Source: Leptospira tipperaryensis (GTDB lineage: Bacteria > Spirochaetota > Leptospiria > Leptospirales > Leptospiraceae). From it: 64,000 nt of DNA. Below the pieces are notes generated by a model. That model saw only the letters and a list, made by a program, of their open reading frames with translations. It was not told the origin of the DNA and did not search any database. This document shows positions 1 to 9,571 of this stretch, piece after piece; within the stretch, counting starts at the first letter, position 1, and the number at the start of each line of letters is the position of its first letter. The stretch spans positions 553,501-617,500 of the forward strand of contig NZ_CP015217.1 in assembly GCF_001729245.1 (NCBI RefSeq). Direction: 5' to 3'. A program made the position numbers and the translations under genes.

Positions 1-1
1 A

Positions 2-2332
2 ATGAAAAAATTTATTCTTCTACTTTTTGTTTTTGTAAGTTCTTCTTATGCCGACCCGACTATCGTAAACGACGTTACTCAGATCAATCCGATCGCAGTA
101 AATCAAGTCGTTACACCGGTGAGTATCAGCGAAATCCAAGAGTTGGTCAAAAATCATTCCGGACCGATTTCGATCGGAGGCGGAAGATTTTCCATGGGTG
201 GTCAGATCGCGACCGAGAACGCCTTGTTCATCGATACCAGAGAGTTCAATCGAATTCTTTCCTTTGATCCAAAGACAAGATTGATCACGGTAGAACCGGG
301 GATTACTTGGAGAAAGTTACAAGAAGCGATTGATCCTTTCGATCTTTCGGTTCAGATCAAACAAACGTATTCGAACTTTACGGTCGGCGGCTCGTTGAGC
401 GTAAACGCACACGGAAGATATGTCGGTTACGGGCCGATGATTTTATCAACACGATCGATCAAAGTTGTTTTGAGCGACGGAAAATTAGTAGTCGCAAGTC
501 CGATAGAAAATTCCGAAATTTTCTATTCTTGTATCGGAGGTTACGGAGGGATCGGCGTCATCGTAGAAGCGACTCTGGAGCTCACGGAAAATAAAAAAGT
601 AAAACGATTTGTAAAGAAAATGCCAATCACCGAATACAAAAAATTCTTCTTTGAAAACGTTCGGAATAATGCGAAGGCGCAGTTTCATAACGGAGATATT
701 TATCCTCCCGCTTATGAAAACGTAAACGCCGTTACTTGGGAGGAAACCGAAGAGCCACTGACAGTTCCCGACAAGATCGTTCCTATCAAAGAAAGTTACT
801 GGCTGGAGAATCTGATTTATTTTTGGTTAACGGAACTTCCATACGGAAAAGAATTAAGAGAAGCCGTTCTCGATCCTTTGTATTATCGCAAAGATAGAAT
901 CGTCTGGAGAAACTACGAAGCCAGTTACGACGTTCAGGAATTGGAACCGCCGACGCGAAAAATCAGCACTTACGTATTACAAGAATATTTTGTTCCGGTC
1001 GAGAAGTTCGACGAATTTTACCCTTTGACGAGGGCCATTTTTCAAAAACACGACGTGAACGTGATGAACATTTCGATACGTCATGCGAAACCGGACTCCG
1101 GATCTTATCTGGCTTGGGGAAGAAAGGAAGTCTTTTCGTTTGTGGTCTATTACAAACAAAGAGTTTACGAAAGCGCCAAAAAGGAAGTCGGTGTTTGGAC
1201 TCGGGAATTGATCGACGCCGTTGTAAGCGTAGGCGGCGCGTATTATCTTCCTTATCAATTGCACGCGACGGTTCCACAATTTGAAAAGGCATATCCGAAC
1301 GCCGAACGTTTTTTCGCGCTCAAGAGAAAATTGGATCCTCAGTATAAATTTCGAAATAAACTCTGGGACAAATATTATTTTCACAACCCGGATGACAGAA
1401 AGATCCGCCAAGATCTGGATTCTTTAAAGGATTATATTCGGAATGAAGATCAGACCTTTTTAACTCTTCCGGAATGGTATATCGTATTTAGTTCCGATGA
1501 ATATGCGGAATTTCTAAAACATTCTCCGCCGAGTGCGTTTCCTTATTTCAGTAGTATCGCGCAGTTTTGGAAAATCTACGGGCGAGTTTTCGGAAAAACC
1601 TGGGCCTCTTACGAATTCAATTGGGGTTATCATCTGATGATCAACGTGATCGGTGTCAGTTATTCTACTGAACTTCTTCTCAAAGGGCTTTATGAGAATT
1701 CGATCGGAAGAATTACGGAGATCTTTTCCGGCGGCAAAGCGCCTAACGAGGCAATGAAAGTAGAAGCGTATATGCAGAAAGTCGCCGAGGAATATACCGA
1801 CTTCGTTCGTTTGCGTCCTTGGTACGAATATCCTTTCTATACAAAGTTTAAGGAATTTTGGAGAATTCAAGACGGAGAGAATACGAGTCGGGTTCGGAGA
1901 TTTGAAAGAAGAATATTTTTTTCTACTGAACTTTTGGCAAAAGCGGTTTACGGAAAGTTAATCGGATTGGGGACGGAGGGCGTCTACGCTCCTGAAACTT
2001 TTGAGATCAAGGCTTGGGTAAAACAAAACGACGGTAAGAATAAGATTCTTTCCATTCCAAGATATGAGGCGTTTACTCAGGCCGTTCCCGAACTCGTTAG
2101 AAAAAAAGTTTCCTTTGTTGAAATCGCAGGCAATCGCCAAATTCTTTTGACGCTTCGTGTTCCTAAGGACGTCGATTTTCAAGACTCGGAGAATATTTTG
2201 TATCAGTGGGAAATTCTTACCGTACCGAATTGGAAGCGGGTAGCCTTGATCGCTCCGGTCAAAAGACTTCATGAAATTCTAATGAATGCTGACAAAAACG
2301 GTTATCAGGTGGATCACATTTTTGATTATTGA
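2..2332 (+). CDS. Secreted FAD-linked oxidoreductase (aldonolactone-oxidase-like) with long C-terminal extension
   Basis: The 776-residue protein starts with a signal peptide (MKKFILLLFVFVSSSYA). Residues about 35-200 form an FAD-binding type 4 domain: a GGRFSMGG motif at 59-67 and VGGSLSVNAHG at 128-138, the nucleotide-binding signature of the vanillyl-alcohol oxidase/aldonolactone oxidase family. The substrate domain appears to end near residue 465 (KLDPQYKFRNKLW). Family members usually stop there, but this one continues about 310 residues with no domain I recognise. Export of an FAD enzyme suggests oxidation of a sugar or alcohol in the periplasm; the substrate is unknown. The start lies at the window edge, so its upstream region cannot be judged, but the signal peptide supports it. 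Two oxidoreductase or hydrolase genes follow on the same strand. Confidence 0.85.
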   Translation: MKKFILLLFVFVSSSYADPTIVNDVTQINPIAVNQVVTPVSISEIQELVKNHSGPISIGGGRFSMGGQIATENALFIDTREFNRILSFDPKTRLITVEPGITWRKLQEAIDPFDLSVQIKQTYSNFTVGGSLSVNAHGRYVGYGPMILSTRSIKVVLSDGKLVVASPIENSEIFYSCIGGYGGIGVIVEATLELTENKKVKRFVKKMPITEYKKFFFENVRNNAKAQFHNGDIYPPAYENVNAVTWEETEEPLTVPDKIVPIKESYWLENLIYFWLTELPYGKELREAVLDPLYYRKDRIVWRNYEASYDVQELEPPTRKISTYVLQEYFVPVEKFDEFYPLTRAIFQKHDVNVMNISIRHAKPDSGSYLAWGRKEVFSFVVYYKQRVYESAKKEVGVWTRELIDAVVSVGGAYYLPYQLHATVPQFEKAYPNAERFFALKRKLDPQYKFRNKLWDKYYFHNPDDRKIRQDLDSLKDYIRNEDQTFLTLPEWYIVFSSDEYAEFLKHSPPSAFPYFSSIAQFWKIYGRVFGKTWASYEFNWGYHLMINVIGVSYSTELLLKGLYENSIGRITEIFSGGKAPNEAMKVEAYMQKVAEEYTDFVRLRPWYEYPFYTKFKEFWRIQDGENTSRVRRFERRIFFSTELLAKAVYGKLIGLGTEGVYAPETFEIKAWVKQNDGKNKILSIPRYEAFTQAVPELVRKKVSFVEIAGNRQILLTLRVPKDVDFQDSENILYQWEILTVPNWKRVALIAPVKRLHEILMNADKNGYQVDHIFDY

Positions 2333-2481
2333 ATGATAGAAACTGGAAGGCGATTGAATGGTTTGTTAAAAACGGAATTGGTTCCCAAAAAAAATCCTTT
2401 CCTAAATTTTTGTTTCCGATTTTTCATTAACCGTTTTTAAATTGACCTTGCTCATTTCGCTTTAATTTGAATTCTAAGGAT

Positions 2482-3405
2482 ATGAAATATATCTTTAGAA
2501 TTTCGCTTCTTTTCTTTATCATTTCCTGTTCTGTGACTTCTCACCAATCCAAGCAGGTTCAACTCGGCAAAACATTTTCTTTACAGAACTTGAATCAAGA
2601 TGCAAAGGGGCCGATCGTCTTTCAAAAATTCGTTGCTGCGGATTGGGAAGTGGAACGTGCCGGATTGATCAACTTGAACGATCCTAAGGCCGCGGGTTTA
2701 AAACCCGGTCCGGAACCGATTCAGATTTACTTTTACGTTATCGATCATCCTAAGTTCGGAAGATATGTGATCGATACGGGCATCTCCAAAGCCTTTCGTA
2801 AAGATCCTAAGGAATGGCCGATTTCTTCCATCGTAGCTTCCGCAATGAATACGGCGGCTCTGAAAATTAAAATCACCGTTGACGAATGGCTTAAAAAAGA
2901 TCCGAAGAAAGTCGAAGGAATTTTTTTAACTCACATGCATCTCGATCATATCATGGGAACGAAAGACTTTTCTTCCGGTCTTCCTATTTTTGTCGGGCCT
3001 AAAGAAACCACCGGAAAAAGATTTATCAACATGTTTGTCCAGGGAACCACGGATGATATTTTGGGGGAGAATCCGAATCTTTCCGAACTTGCGTTTGAAG
3101 AAACAAACAATGCTCCCGGTGTTCTTGATTTCTTTGGAGATCAATCGCTTCTGATCTTTCATCTCGAAGGTCATACGCGAGGAAGTCTTGCATTTCTGAT
3201 TAAAAGTTCGAACGGCGCTCAGCTCGTTTTAGGAGATTCTTGTCATACGAGTTGGGGATGGGAAAACCAAGTTCCGCCCGGAGATTTTACGGAAAATCAG
3301 GAGAAGAATGGAGAGGCTCTGGCGTTTCTAAAAAAGATCGCTTCTAAATTTCCAGGAATTCAAGTTCACCCCGGACACCAAAGTATATCAGGAAATCGTA
3401 ATTAA
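2482..3405 (+). CDS. Lipoprotein metallo-beta-lactamase-fold hydrolase
   Basis: From the ATG at 2482 the product is 307 residues. A lipoprotein signal with lipobox IISC places the mature protein on a membrane. The MBL-fold zinc motif HMHLDH lies at about 151-156, with further likely metal ligands in [14 protein letters not shown] and VHPGH, so the active-site set looks complete. Members of this branch are lactonases or other hydrolases of small esters; the substrate cannot be told. A TTG at 2467 in the same frame would add five residues ahead of the signal peptide and is less likely. The next gene starts 33 bases downstream on the same strand, so the two are probably co-transcribed. Confidence 0.82.
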   Translation: MKYIFRISLLFFIISCSVTSHQSKQVQLGKTFSLQNLNQDAKGPIVFQKFVAADWEVERAGLINLNDPKAAGLKPGPEPIQIYFYVIDHPKFGRYVIDTGISKAFRKDPKEWPISSIVASAMNTAALKIKITVDEWLKKDPKKVEGIFLTHMHLDHIMGTKDFSSGLPIFVGPKETTGKRFINMFVQGTTDDILGENPNLSELAFEETNNAPGVLDFFGDQSLLIFHLEGHTRGSLAFLIKSSNGAQLVLGDSCHTSWGWENQVPPGDFTENQEKNGEALAFLKKIASKFPGIQVHPGHQSISGNRN

Positions 3406-3438
3406 GTTTTTCTTTGAGAAAAAATTTGGAGAATTTAT

Positions 3439-4509
3439 ATGAAAGAAATCGATCGTTCTAAACCAGTTCTTGTCACCGGAGGCGCCGGATATATCGCGTC
3501 TTGGGTGATTCAGTATTTACTCGAAGACGGGCTTTCCGTACGAGCAACGGTAAGAGACAAAGGAGATTCTAAAAAGATTTCCCATCTTCTCAAGCTCGGA
3601 GAAAAGTTTCCCGGAAAGTTGGAATTCTTTGAAGCGGATCTTCTCAAAGAAGGTTCTTTCCTGAATGCGATCCAGGAAAGAGGCGGAGTTGAACTGATCA
3701 TTCATACCGCATCTCCGTTTCTTAGAGACGGAGTAAAAAATCCTCAAAAGGAACTCGTGGATCCTGCTGTGTTAGGAACCAAGAACGTTCTTTTATCTGC
3801 GAATCAAAGCTCATCGGTCAAAAGAATCGTTTTGACTTCGAGCATTGCGGCGGTAATGGGCGACAACAGCGACGCGTCCAACCATCCGGAGAATCGTCTT
3901 TCAGAAGCGGATTGGAATACGACGAGTAGCCTTTCACATCAACCGTATCCTTATTCTAAAACTCTCGCTGAAAAAGAGGCCTGGAAGATCGCCGGAGAGC
4001 AATCGCAATGGGATTTAGTAACGATCAATCCTTCGTTTGTGATGGGACCTTCTCTTTCCGAAAGGGCGGACGGAACAAGTGTAAACTTTATGCTCTCTAT
4101 GATTAACGGTAAGTTTGCTTCCGGGGTTCCGGATATGATGATCGGTTTCGTGGATGTGAGAGACGTCGCACGCGCACATATCTTAGCCGGATTTACCCCT
4201 TCCGCGAAAGGAAGGCATATCGTTTCTTCGGAGACTTTGAAATTTTTAGACGTTGCCAAAAAGATTCAGGAAAAATTTGGAAATCGTTTTCCGGTCCCTA
4301 AAAACGCCATTCCAAAATTTCTTACTTATTTGATAGGACCGTTTTTCGGACTTTCCTGGCCTTACATTTCGCGTAACGTAGGAATTCCGTTTGCTCTCGA
4401 TCACACGTATAGCAAAAAAGATTTAGGACTTACTTATAGACCGATTGCGGAAACCTTTGCGGAACACATTCAACAAATCGTTTCTTCTAAGATGTTGTCA
4501 AAAAAATAA
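3439..4509 (+). CDS. NAD(P)-dependent epimerase/dehydratase (dihydroflavonol-reductase-like extended SDR)
   Basis: A 356-residue extended short-chain dehydrogenase. The Rossmann nucleotide motif TGGAGYIAS is at 13-21. A catalytic Ser lies in VLTSS at about 131-135, and the catalytic pair is Y170 and K174 in YPYSK. The overall pattern (a TASPF-type segment, PYxxSKxx[13 protein letters not shown]) matches the dihydroflavonol 4-reductase/cinnamoyl-CoA reductase subgroup, which reduces aldehydes or ketones with NADPH. The physiological substrate is unknown. It is cytoplasmic and lies 33 bases after the MBL-fold gene. The start has a GGAG ribosome site in the short gap. Confidence 0.85.
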   Translation: MKEIDRSKPVLVTGGAGYIASWVIQYLLEDGLSVRATVRDKGDSKKISHLLKLGEKFPGKLEFFEADLLKEGSFLNAIQERGGVELIIHTASPFLRDGVKNPQKELVDPAVLGTKNVLLSANQSSSVKRIVLTSSIAAVMGDNSDASNHPENRLSEADWNTTSSLSHQPYPYSKTLAEKEAWKIAGEQSQWDLVTINPSFVMGPSLSERADGTSVNFMLSMINGKFASGVPDMMIGFVDVRDVARAHILAGFTPSAKGRHIVSSETLKFLDVAKKIQEKFGNRFPVPKNAIPKFLTYLIGPFFGLSWPYISRNVGIPFALDHTYSKKDLGLTYRPIAETFAEHIQQIVSSKMLSKK

Positions 4510-4573
4510 GCCGAGGTTAGAAGATGCGCGGATTCTATGAAAATCATTTTAATATAGAATCCGAATGTGTTAA

Positions 4574-4630
4574 GAATCTTAAATTTCTCTTCCAATATTT
4601 AAGCGGAGGAGAAATTTAAAGGATTCTTTT
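4574..4630. terminator. Bidirectional terminator between convergent genes
   Basis: An 11-bp perfect stem TTAAATTTCTC (4579-4589) pairs with GAGAAATTTAA (4609-4619). It is extended by GAATC (4574-4578) against GATTC (4622-4626) and followed by TTTT. It lies between the convergent SDR gene and SH3 gene, so it probably ends transcription from both sides. Confidence 0.65.
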
Positions 4631-4680
4631 CTGGATTTGTATTCCCTAAAAAAATAGGAAGTTTTTTCGGTGGAGAGTCG

Positions 4681-5775
4681 CTAACAAGCGTCGCCGCCTG
4701 ATAAAAATAAAGTCTGTAATTGCCCGTTTGTTATTTTTGCAAACTCGTTTATATAACCGTCGTAGCCGTTGTGGTGGAGAATCAAGATCGGCGTTCCGTT
4801 TCCGTCCAGATCAAGTGCGTCGATAAAATGATACTGTCCTCCGTAGACCGCTTGTTCGTTCATTAGAACATCAAATTTTTCGAATATCTTTTTTCCCAGG
4901 TCCTCGTCTTTGAATTCGTAAATTGCGGAGTAATAAGATTTTTCTTCGTATTCTGTTTTGATCGCATAACGGATAAAAATGTAATCTTTTCCGGGAGAAT
5001 GAATCGTATACAAATCTCCCCTTTTTAAGAGTTTAAGCTCGGCCGCCTTCGGGTGTTTCTTTTTAAAAATCGAATTTGCGGAAGCGTCCAAAATTTTGGA
5101 AATTTTTTCAGAAGGTGTATAACGATCCGATCGAACCTGATCGCCGATCTTTGAGCCGAAAATCGCAAAGACTGAATCATGATATGTATCGATTTTTCGA
5201 AACGCGTTGAAGTTTCCTTTAAGAACTCGAACTTCCTGACAACCGGTGATTTCCTTTGTTTCCGGCGTAAATTCTCCGGCAACGTTTGTGCGTTCATAGG
5301 CGATCGCTTTTTCCTTTTCTTGAATCTTCTTCTTTTCTAAGAAATAAGTTTCCGCAGAATAGTCGCTCGCCGAGAACCACTGGTTTTTGATTCGAATCGC
5401 CAAAGAGCGAAACCAGGATCCTTCCGTTCCGGATTTAATGGACCCGAATAACTTTGCGTCCGACAGGTCTTCCGGTTTTCTTTTGCTCAGGAACTCGGAG
5501 GCGGCAAATCCTTTTGCTCCCGTTTTTGTTTTGATTTCCTGCCATTCTTCAAATTGAGAATCTTCTTTGATCCAGACGCTTTCTCCCTTATCCAACTGAA
5601 AAAGAATCTTTCCGTCTTTCGGCTTCTCTCTGACATTCAGTTTTCCATCTGAAGTGAGAACGTATCGAGGAGAGAGTTTCTCTTCCGCGGAAAGGGAATT
5701 GAGCAAAAATAGAAGAAGAGCGGCTAACGCGATTTTGGAAAATACGAACTGCGATTGTTTAGGTATTCTTTGCAT
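4681..5775 (-). CDS. Secreted SH3-domain protein of unknown function
   Basis: From the ATG at 5775 the product is 364 residues, with a signal peptide (hydrophobic core SKIALAALLLFLLNSLSA). A bacterial SH3-type domain follows at about residues 36-100: LNVREKP, then a basic strand ending in GAKGFAASEFL. Such domains often bind cell-wall peptides. The rest is a unique region rich in Lys and Glu. Its last 60 residues include DALDLDGNGTP, which resembles a calcium-binding loop. A TTG at 5811 in the same frame would add 12 residues before the signal peptide. The frame stays open further upstream into the MORN-repeat remnant, so the annotated 5' end deserves care. Confidence 0.75.
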   Translation of the reverse strand: MQRIPKQSQFVFSKIALAALLLFLLNSLSAEEKLSPRYVLTSDGKLNVREKPKDGKILFQLDKGESVWIKEDSQFEEWQEIKTKTGAKGFAASEFLSKRKPEDLSDAKLFGSIKSGTEGSWFRSLAIRIKNQWFSASDYSAETYFLEKKKIQEKEKAIAYERTNVAGEFTPETKEITGCQEVRVLKGNFNAFRKIDTYHDSVFAIFGSKIGDQVRSDRYTPSEKISKILDASANSIFKKKHPKAAELKLLKRGDLYTIHSPGKDYIFIRYAIKTEYEEKSYYSAIYEFKDEDLGKKIFEKFDVLMNEQAVYGGQYHFIDALDLDGNGTPILILHHNGYDGYINEFAKITNGQLQTLFLSGGDAC

Positions 5776-5825
5776 TTGAAGAAACTGAATCGCAAGTCCG
5801 TATGTTTTCAAGAAATTATTTTTTG

Positions 5826-6133
5826 ATTTTCGCGTCGGAGAGTGACATCGCTTTTTTTGCCGATCGTTCTCCCATTCCCCGATAAAAAGGATATTACCGG
5901 CTTCTCCAAAAAGAGTTCCTTTGCCGTTTCTTTTCTCGTTTAACCGTTCTCCAGTATATCGAGAACCGTCGTCGTAGATTGCATTTCTTGGTCTAAGATT
6001 CCGTTTTTGTATTCTCCTATAAACTCAATACCGTTTGGAAGAATTAAGATTCCTTTTCCTTCTGGTTCACCGTTAACAAAATGAGTACTTAATTTGGTTT
6101 GATCCGGCCAAACGAAGACGCCTAATTTTCTTC
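5826..6133 (-). pseudogene. Remnant of a MORN-repeat protein (frameshifted)
   Basis: Reading the minus strand from about 6133 gives VWPDQTKLSTHFVNGEPEG, then GKGILILPNG and IGEYKNG, a typical MORN repeat. The frame is then lost at GILDQ and resumes one frame over as IYDDGSRYTGE, RNGKGTLFGE and FIGEWEND, which are two more repeats. A stop codon precedes the first repeat and no start codon is seen. The piece is therefore a decayed fragment of about 100 codons. After the shift its frame runs without a stop into the SH3 gene downstream; this may be chance or the trace of a former fusion. MORN repeats form beta-hairpin arrays that bind lipids or scaffold proteins. Confidence 0.6.
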
Positions 6134-6233
6134 GTCAGTCGAAATGAATGTTTATTTCGGCAAGAGGCAAGTTATAAAATATTACTTTAAGAATCAGCCG
6201 TAAGGATGGCTTTGGCGCTTGGGACGCGGCCCA

Positions 6234-7367
6234 TTAAACAAAAATCATATTCGCGGAAGTCCCTCTTCCTTTCTCGCTTTCCAGCAAAAACTCGGCTTCG
6301 GTAAGTTTTGCAAAGTCTCGACAGAGTTTGATTCCGAGTCCGGCCCCTCCTTCGTTTAGGGTTCCCGGAGAAGTAAAGGATTCTTTTGAGAGAACTTTTT
6401 CTAATTCTTCCGCGGACATTCCGATCCCTTCGTCCAAAACGGATATTATGTTTTTATCATCTTCTGTTTTGCGCGCCCGAAGAGTGATCCTTCCTCCGGG
6501 TTTTGAAAACTTGAGAGCGTTTACAAATAAGTTTCGAATGATCACTTTAAAGATTTCTTTGTCCGCGCAGATTTTTAAGGTCTCGTCTAAATCAGTCTCA
6601 ATGTTTATGGATTTGAGTTTTACATAGTCGTTGTACAAAGCTACCAATTCCTGTATGGTCTCAGTCGGAGAAAAGGTGATTTTGTTTGTCGCAATACTTT
6701 TTGAATTTGCCTTTACCCAATTTAACGTATTGTCGATCAAATCGATCGTTAGATACGTTTGTATATTCAGTTTTGATAAATAAGGATAGAGTTCCGCCGC
6801 GGAAAGATCTTCGTCTTTAAAGAGTGCAATTAAAGAGATGATTTGGATCAAGGGTGTTCTTAGATCGTGCGCGAGAATGGAAAGTAACTGTGTTTTTGTG
6901 GAATTTGTATGAGTGAGTTCAATGTTTAATTTTTCTAGATCGTCTATGTCCTGGAAAGCGACGGCGTTTAATTCTCCGAACTCGGTGCTCCGAACGTGAA
7001 ACCATCTTTCTCCGTTCGTTTTCGTTAGAATTTTTGTTTTCATCGAAGCGCTAGGTTTTCCGCTTCTCCCCCCGTGGTTGACTTCCAAAAACCAATCTTC
7101 TCTGACTGTCTTTCTATAGGTTTCATCGGGATAGGCTTTTAAGAACCATTCTTCAATGGTTGGAATCTCCTGGATTCTATAACCTATCATTTCCCGAAAA
7201 CTTCGATTGAGATAGAGTGTTTGGAACTGATCTCCTTTGACTTGTGAAAGTAAAACCGGACAAGGAATGAATTCTACAAACCTAATTTTATCTCCGATGT
7301 TGTCTAAGGCTTCCTGGATCAATTCCATTTTTTTAAAATCCGCATTTAGATTCGGATTCTTTTCCAA
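6234..7367 (-). CDS. PAS-domain sensor histidine kinase, soluble
   Basis: The 377-residue protein has no membrane segment. Residues about 30-145 look like a PAS domain with PAC-type ending (LNRSFREMIGY, FHVRSTEFGE). The HisKA dimerisation domain has the phospho-acceptor His167 in ILAHDLRTP. The HATPase domain shows an N-box (NLFVNALKF), G1 (DEGIGMS) and G2 (GAGLGIKL). It should autophosphorylate in the cytoplasm in response to a signal read by the PAS domain, perhaps redox, light or a small ligand. No response regulator gene is adjacent, so its partner is unknown; the receiver at 11.1 kb is one candidate in this window. It ends in FV just after the last strand, so it carries no receiver domain. 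Confidence 0.87.
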   Translation of the reverse strand: MEKNPNLNADFKKMELIQEALDNIGDKIRFVEFIPCPVLLSQVKGDQFQTLYLNRSFREMIGYRIQEIPTIEEWFLKAYPDETYRKTVREDWFLEVNHGGRSGKPSASMKTKILTKTNGERWFHVRSTEFGELNAVAFQDIDDLEKLNIELTHTNSTKTQLLSILAHDLRTPLIQIISLIALFKDEDLSAAELYPYLSKLNIQTYLTIDLIDNTLNWVKANSKSIATNKITFSPTETIQELVALYNDYVKLKSINIETDLDETLKICADKEIFKVIIRNLFVNALKFSKPGGRITLRARKTEDDKNIISVLDEGIGMSAEELEKVLSKESFTSPGTLNEGGAGLGIKLCRDFAKLTEAEFLLESEKGRGTSANMIFV

Positions 7368-7826
7368 ATCTATCTAATATAAAGAATATCTAATAGTATA
7401 CTGCGCAAAAGATTCTCCAATTAAAAAATATTTCTTTTTCCAAAAAGCAAAAGCGTTTGTGGCAAAAGTCTGTCATCAATATTCAATAAACATACTTTAT
7501 CTTTCTATTTGATCCAGCGTGGGAGGAGAGATAAGTGAGTCTTCGCTCGCCTTTTCCATATTTTACGATTAAAATATATTCTAAGTTTAGAATATTCGAC
7601 AAATGCTTTGATTTAATCTTTCGAGATTCCTATTTTCTTCTTTTGAGTCCGGATGTGGAGTTTCGTTCGGAAATTGTTCTCGGAGTTTGCATATTTTATC
7701 TTTGTAGGTTTAAAAAAGAATTCTTTGTAAGCGGGATATAAGTGGGTTTTGGAACTCTTCCGTTACTATCCTCTTTCAGTGAAGACCTCCGTTTGGAGGA
7801 AAGCCAAATATACAAAGGTGAAACTT
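7368..7826. other. Intergenic region between divergent genes, no gene seen
   Basis: These 459 bases separate the histidine kinase and the PLC-like gene, which point away from each other. Both promoters should lie here. Open frames in it are short, lack ribosome sites and have no recognisable protein pattern. I see no convincing hairpin or operator. Confidence 0.5.
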
Positions 7827-9113
7827 ATGAAGAGAATTTTATCCATTCTCATCTTCTCTCTTTTCTTGGGAACGATGGGAAATCTTTATGCGAGTCGCGG
7901 AGCCGTTGTGGAAAATCCGATCGACGTTTTTGAAAAATCTTTCGAAAACAAAGTCCTTTCCATTCAAAGAAAAACCCAGGTAAACGAGAACCTTCCGGTT
8001 CATCGGGCCCTTTTTTATGGAACCCACAATTCATATAACAGCAAGTCATACGCCGGGCCGTTTTTTTCTTACGCATTCCCGAATCAAAAATATTCCATCG
8101 GGGAACAACTTCGTCTCGGAGCTCGTTTTATCGAGTTGGACGTGCACTGGGCTCTAGGAACTCACGCTCGTAAGGAACTCCTTCTTTGTCACGGACAGGA
8201 TAACCACGTCGGTTGTAACGTCTTTGATCGTCCTTTCTATAAAGGTTTGCAAGAAGTCCGTGATTGGGTTTCCAATTCCGCAAATCGCAACGAAGTTTTA
8301 GTTCTTTATATCGAAGATAAGTTCGACGGTCATTCTTCAGAAGCGCTCCAGACTCTGAAAGATTATCTTGATCCTTGGTTGTATCGTTATTCAGGAAGTT
8401 GTTCCGATATTCCTTCTCCGGAGAATATGCCGAAGTTAGGCGATATGGTCGCTTCTAATAAAAGAATTCTTCTTATGAGCAACGGTTGTTACGATTCTCA
8501 GTGGAGCGGTTACTTCAAGAAAATCTTCTTTGGCGGTTCTACCGGAAGTCCGAAAGAATTCAAAGGTTACCCGGATTGTAATTATTCCAGAGCGACTTAC
8601 AATTCTACTATGGTTCGTTTTTTTAACGATACCACAAACTACTTCGGCTTTTACGACGGTGTGAAAGAAAGCGGTTCTTTTACGGATGCAAACATTCAAT
8701 CGATGCTTGCTTGCGAGGTGAACGTTTTTGGTATCGATCAGTTCGATCCAGACTTTGCAAAAAAAGCGATCTGGTCTTGGAACGCTTCGGAGCCGAACAA
8801 CTGGGCCGGAAGCGAACACTGCGCCGTCGTCTGGTCAAACGGAAGATGGAACGATCTTAATTGTTCTTCTTGGAATCGTTTTTCTTGTAAGGATTCTTCC
8901 GGTAATTGGTATGTGACCGCGGGTGGAGGATCTTGGTCTTCCGGAAATTCTCAGTGTTCTTCGGAGACGGGTGGAAGATATAAATTTTCCGCGCCTTTGA
9001 CTCCGTATGAAAATAGAAAATTATTAGAAGCTAAGAATTCAGTCGGCGCCGGCGATCTTTGGATCAACCTCACCGATCAGGCTTCGGAAGGAAACTGGCT
9101 CTTGGGCAATTGA
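7827..9113 (+). CDS. Secreted PI-PLC-like phosphodiesterase with C-type-lectin-like C-terminus
   Basis: Starting at ATG 7827 (ribosome site AAAGGTG just upstream) the protein is 428 residues with signal peptide MKRILSILIFSLFLGTMGNLYA. The catalytic half resembles calcium-dependent phosphoinositide-type phospholipase C: first catalytic His67 in YGTHNSYN, E103 and D105 in RFIELDVHW as likely metal ligands, and second catalytic His122 in LLCHGQ. The C-terminal part, from about residue 317, has the C-type lectin pattern EPNNW, a CAVVW strand, WNDLNC and RFSCKD, with paired cysteines. This fits an exported enzyme that binds a glycan or host surface and cleaves a phosphodiester lipid or sugar phosphate. 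The upstream TTG (7749) would put 26 residues before the signal peptide and is rejected. A terminator follows directly. Confidence 0.82.
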   Translation: MKRILSILIFSLFLGTMGNLYASRGAVVENPIDVFEKSFENKVLSIQRKTQVNENLPVHRALFYGTHNSYNSKSYAGPFFSYAFPNQKYSIGEQLRLGARFIELDVHWALGTHARKELLLCHGQDNHVGCNVFDRPFYKGLQEVRDWVSNSANRNEVLVLYIEDKFDGHSSEALQTLKDYLDPWLYRYSGSCSDIPSPENMPKLGDMVASNKRILLMSNGCYDSQWSGYFKKIFFGGSTGSPKEFKGYPDCNYSRATYNSTMVRFFNDTTNYFGFYDGVKESGSFTDANIQSMLACEVNVFGIDQFDPDFAKKAIWSWNASEPNNWAGSEHCAVVWSNGRWNDLNCSSWNRFSCKDSSGNWYVTAGGGSWSSGNSQCSSETGGRYKFSAPLTPYENRKLLEAKNSVGAGDLWINLTDQASEGNWLLGN

Positions 9114-9146
9114 TTCTTCAGAGCAACTCTTTTAAAAATATTTCCT

Positions 9147-9178
9147 GGGACGGATATTTCTTCCGTCCCTTTTTTTTA
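9147..9178 (+). terminator. Rho-independent terminator after the PLC-lectin gene
   Basis: Perfect stem GGGACGGA (9147-9154) and TCCGTCCC (9162-9169) with a seven-base loop, followed by eight T residues. It lies 33 bases after the stop codon. Confidence 0.9.
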
Positions 9179-9571
9179 TCCTTTTTCACGATGGGCTTTT
9201 CTCTTCGAAAGCCCATTCGCAGGCTCGCACTGAGTTCTTTCTTTTTATTTCCATTCCTTTATTAAGGTTTTGCTTTGGTCGGAACTCCGGCAAACACTCC
9301 GTTTTCTGGTCGATCTTCCTTTTCGATTCGAAGGCATTTCCGATCTTGATTCTTCTCTCCCTCGAATCAGTCAACTTTCTGTAAGAATGTCTCTTTCTTT
9401 CCCGTCTTTCGTTTCTGGATGCATTGCGGAATCCAGATTCTTTTATAAGAATCGGGACTTGTAAATAATTGATTTATAAGGACAAAAATGAATGGAATTT
9501 TCCTATTTTTGTGACAATCTGAGCACCTGAATTTCTAAGGTTTCAAGCGAAACGGCTTTCTAATCAAATCG
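9179..9571. other. Intergenic region, no gene seen
   Basis: This stretch between the terminator and the next gene has only short frames on both strands with no ribosome site or recognisable protein pattern. The promoter of the phosphatase gene presumably lies near its right end. Confidence 0.5.

Noticed and set aside
977..1411. Minus-strand frames inside the FAD oxidoreductase gene
   Set aside because: Antisense images of a well-supported gene, rich in Arg and Phe, with no ribosome site.
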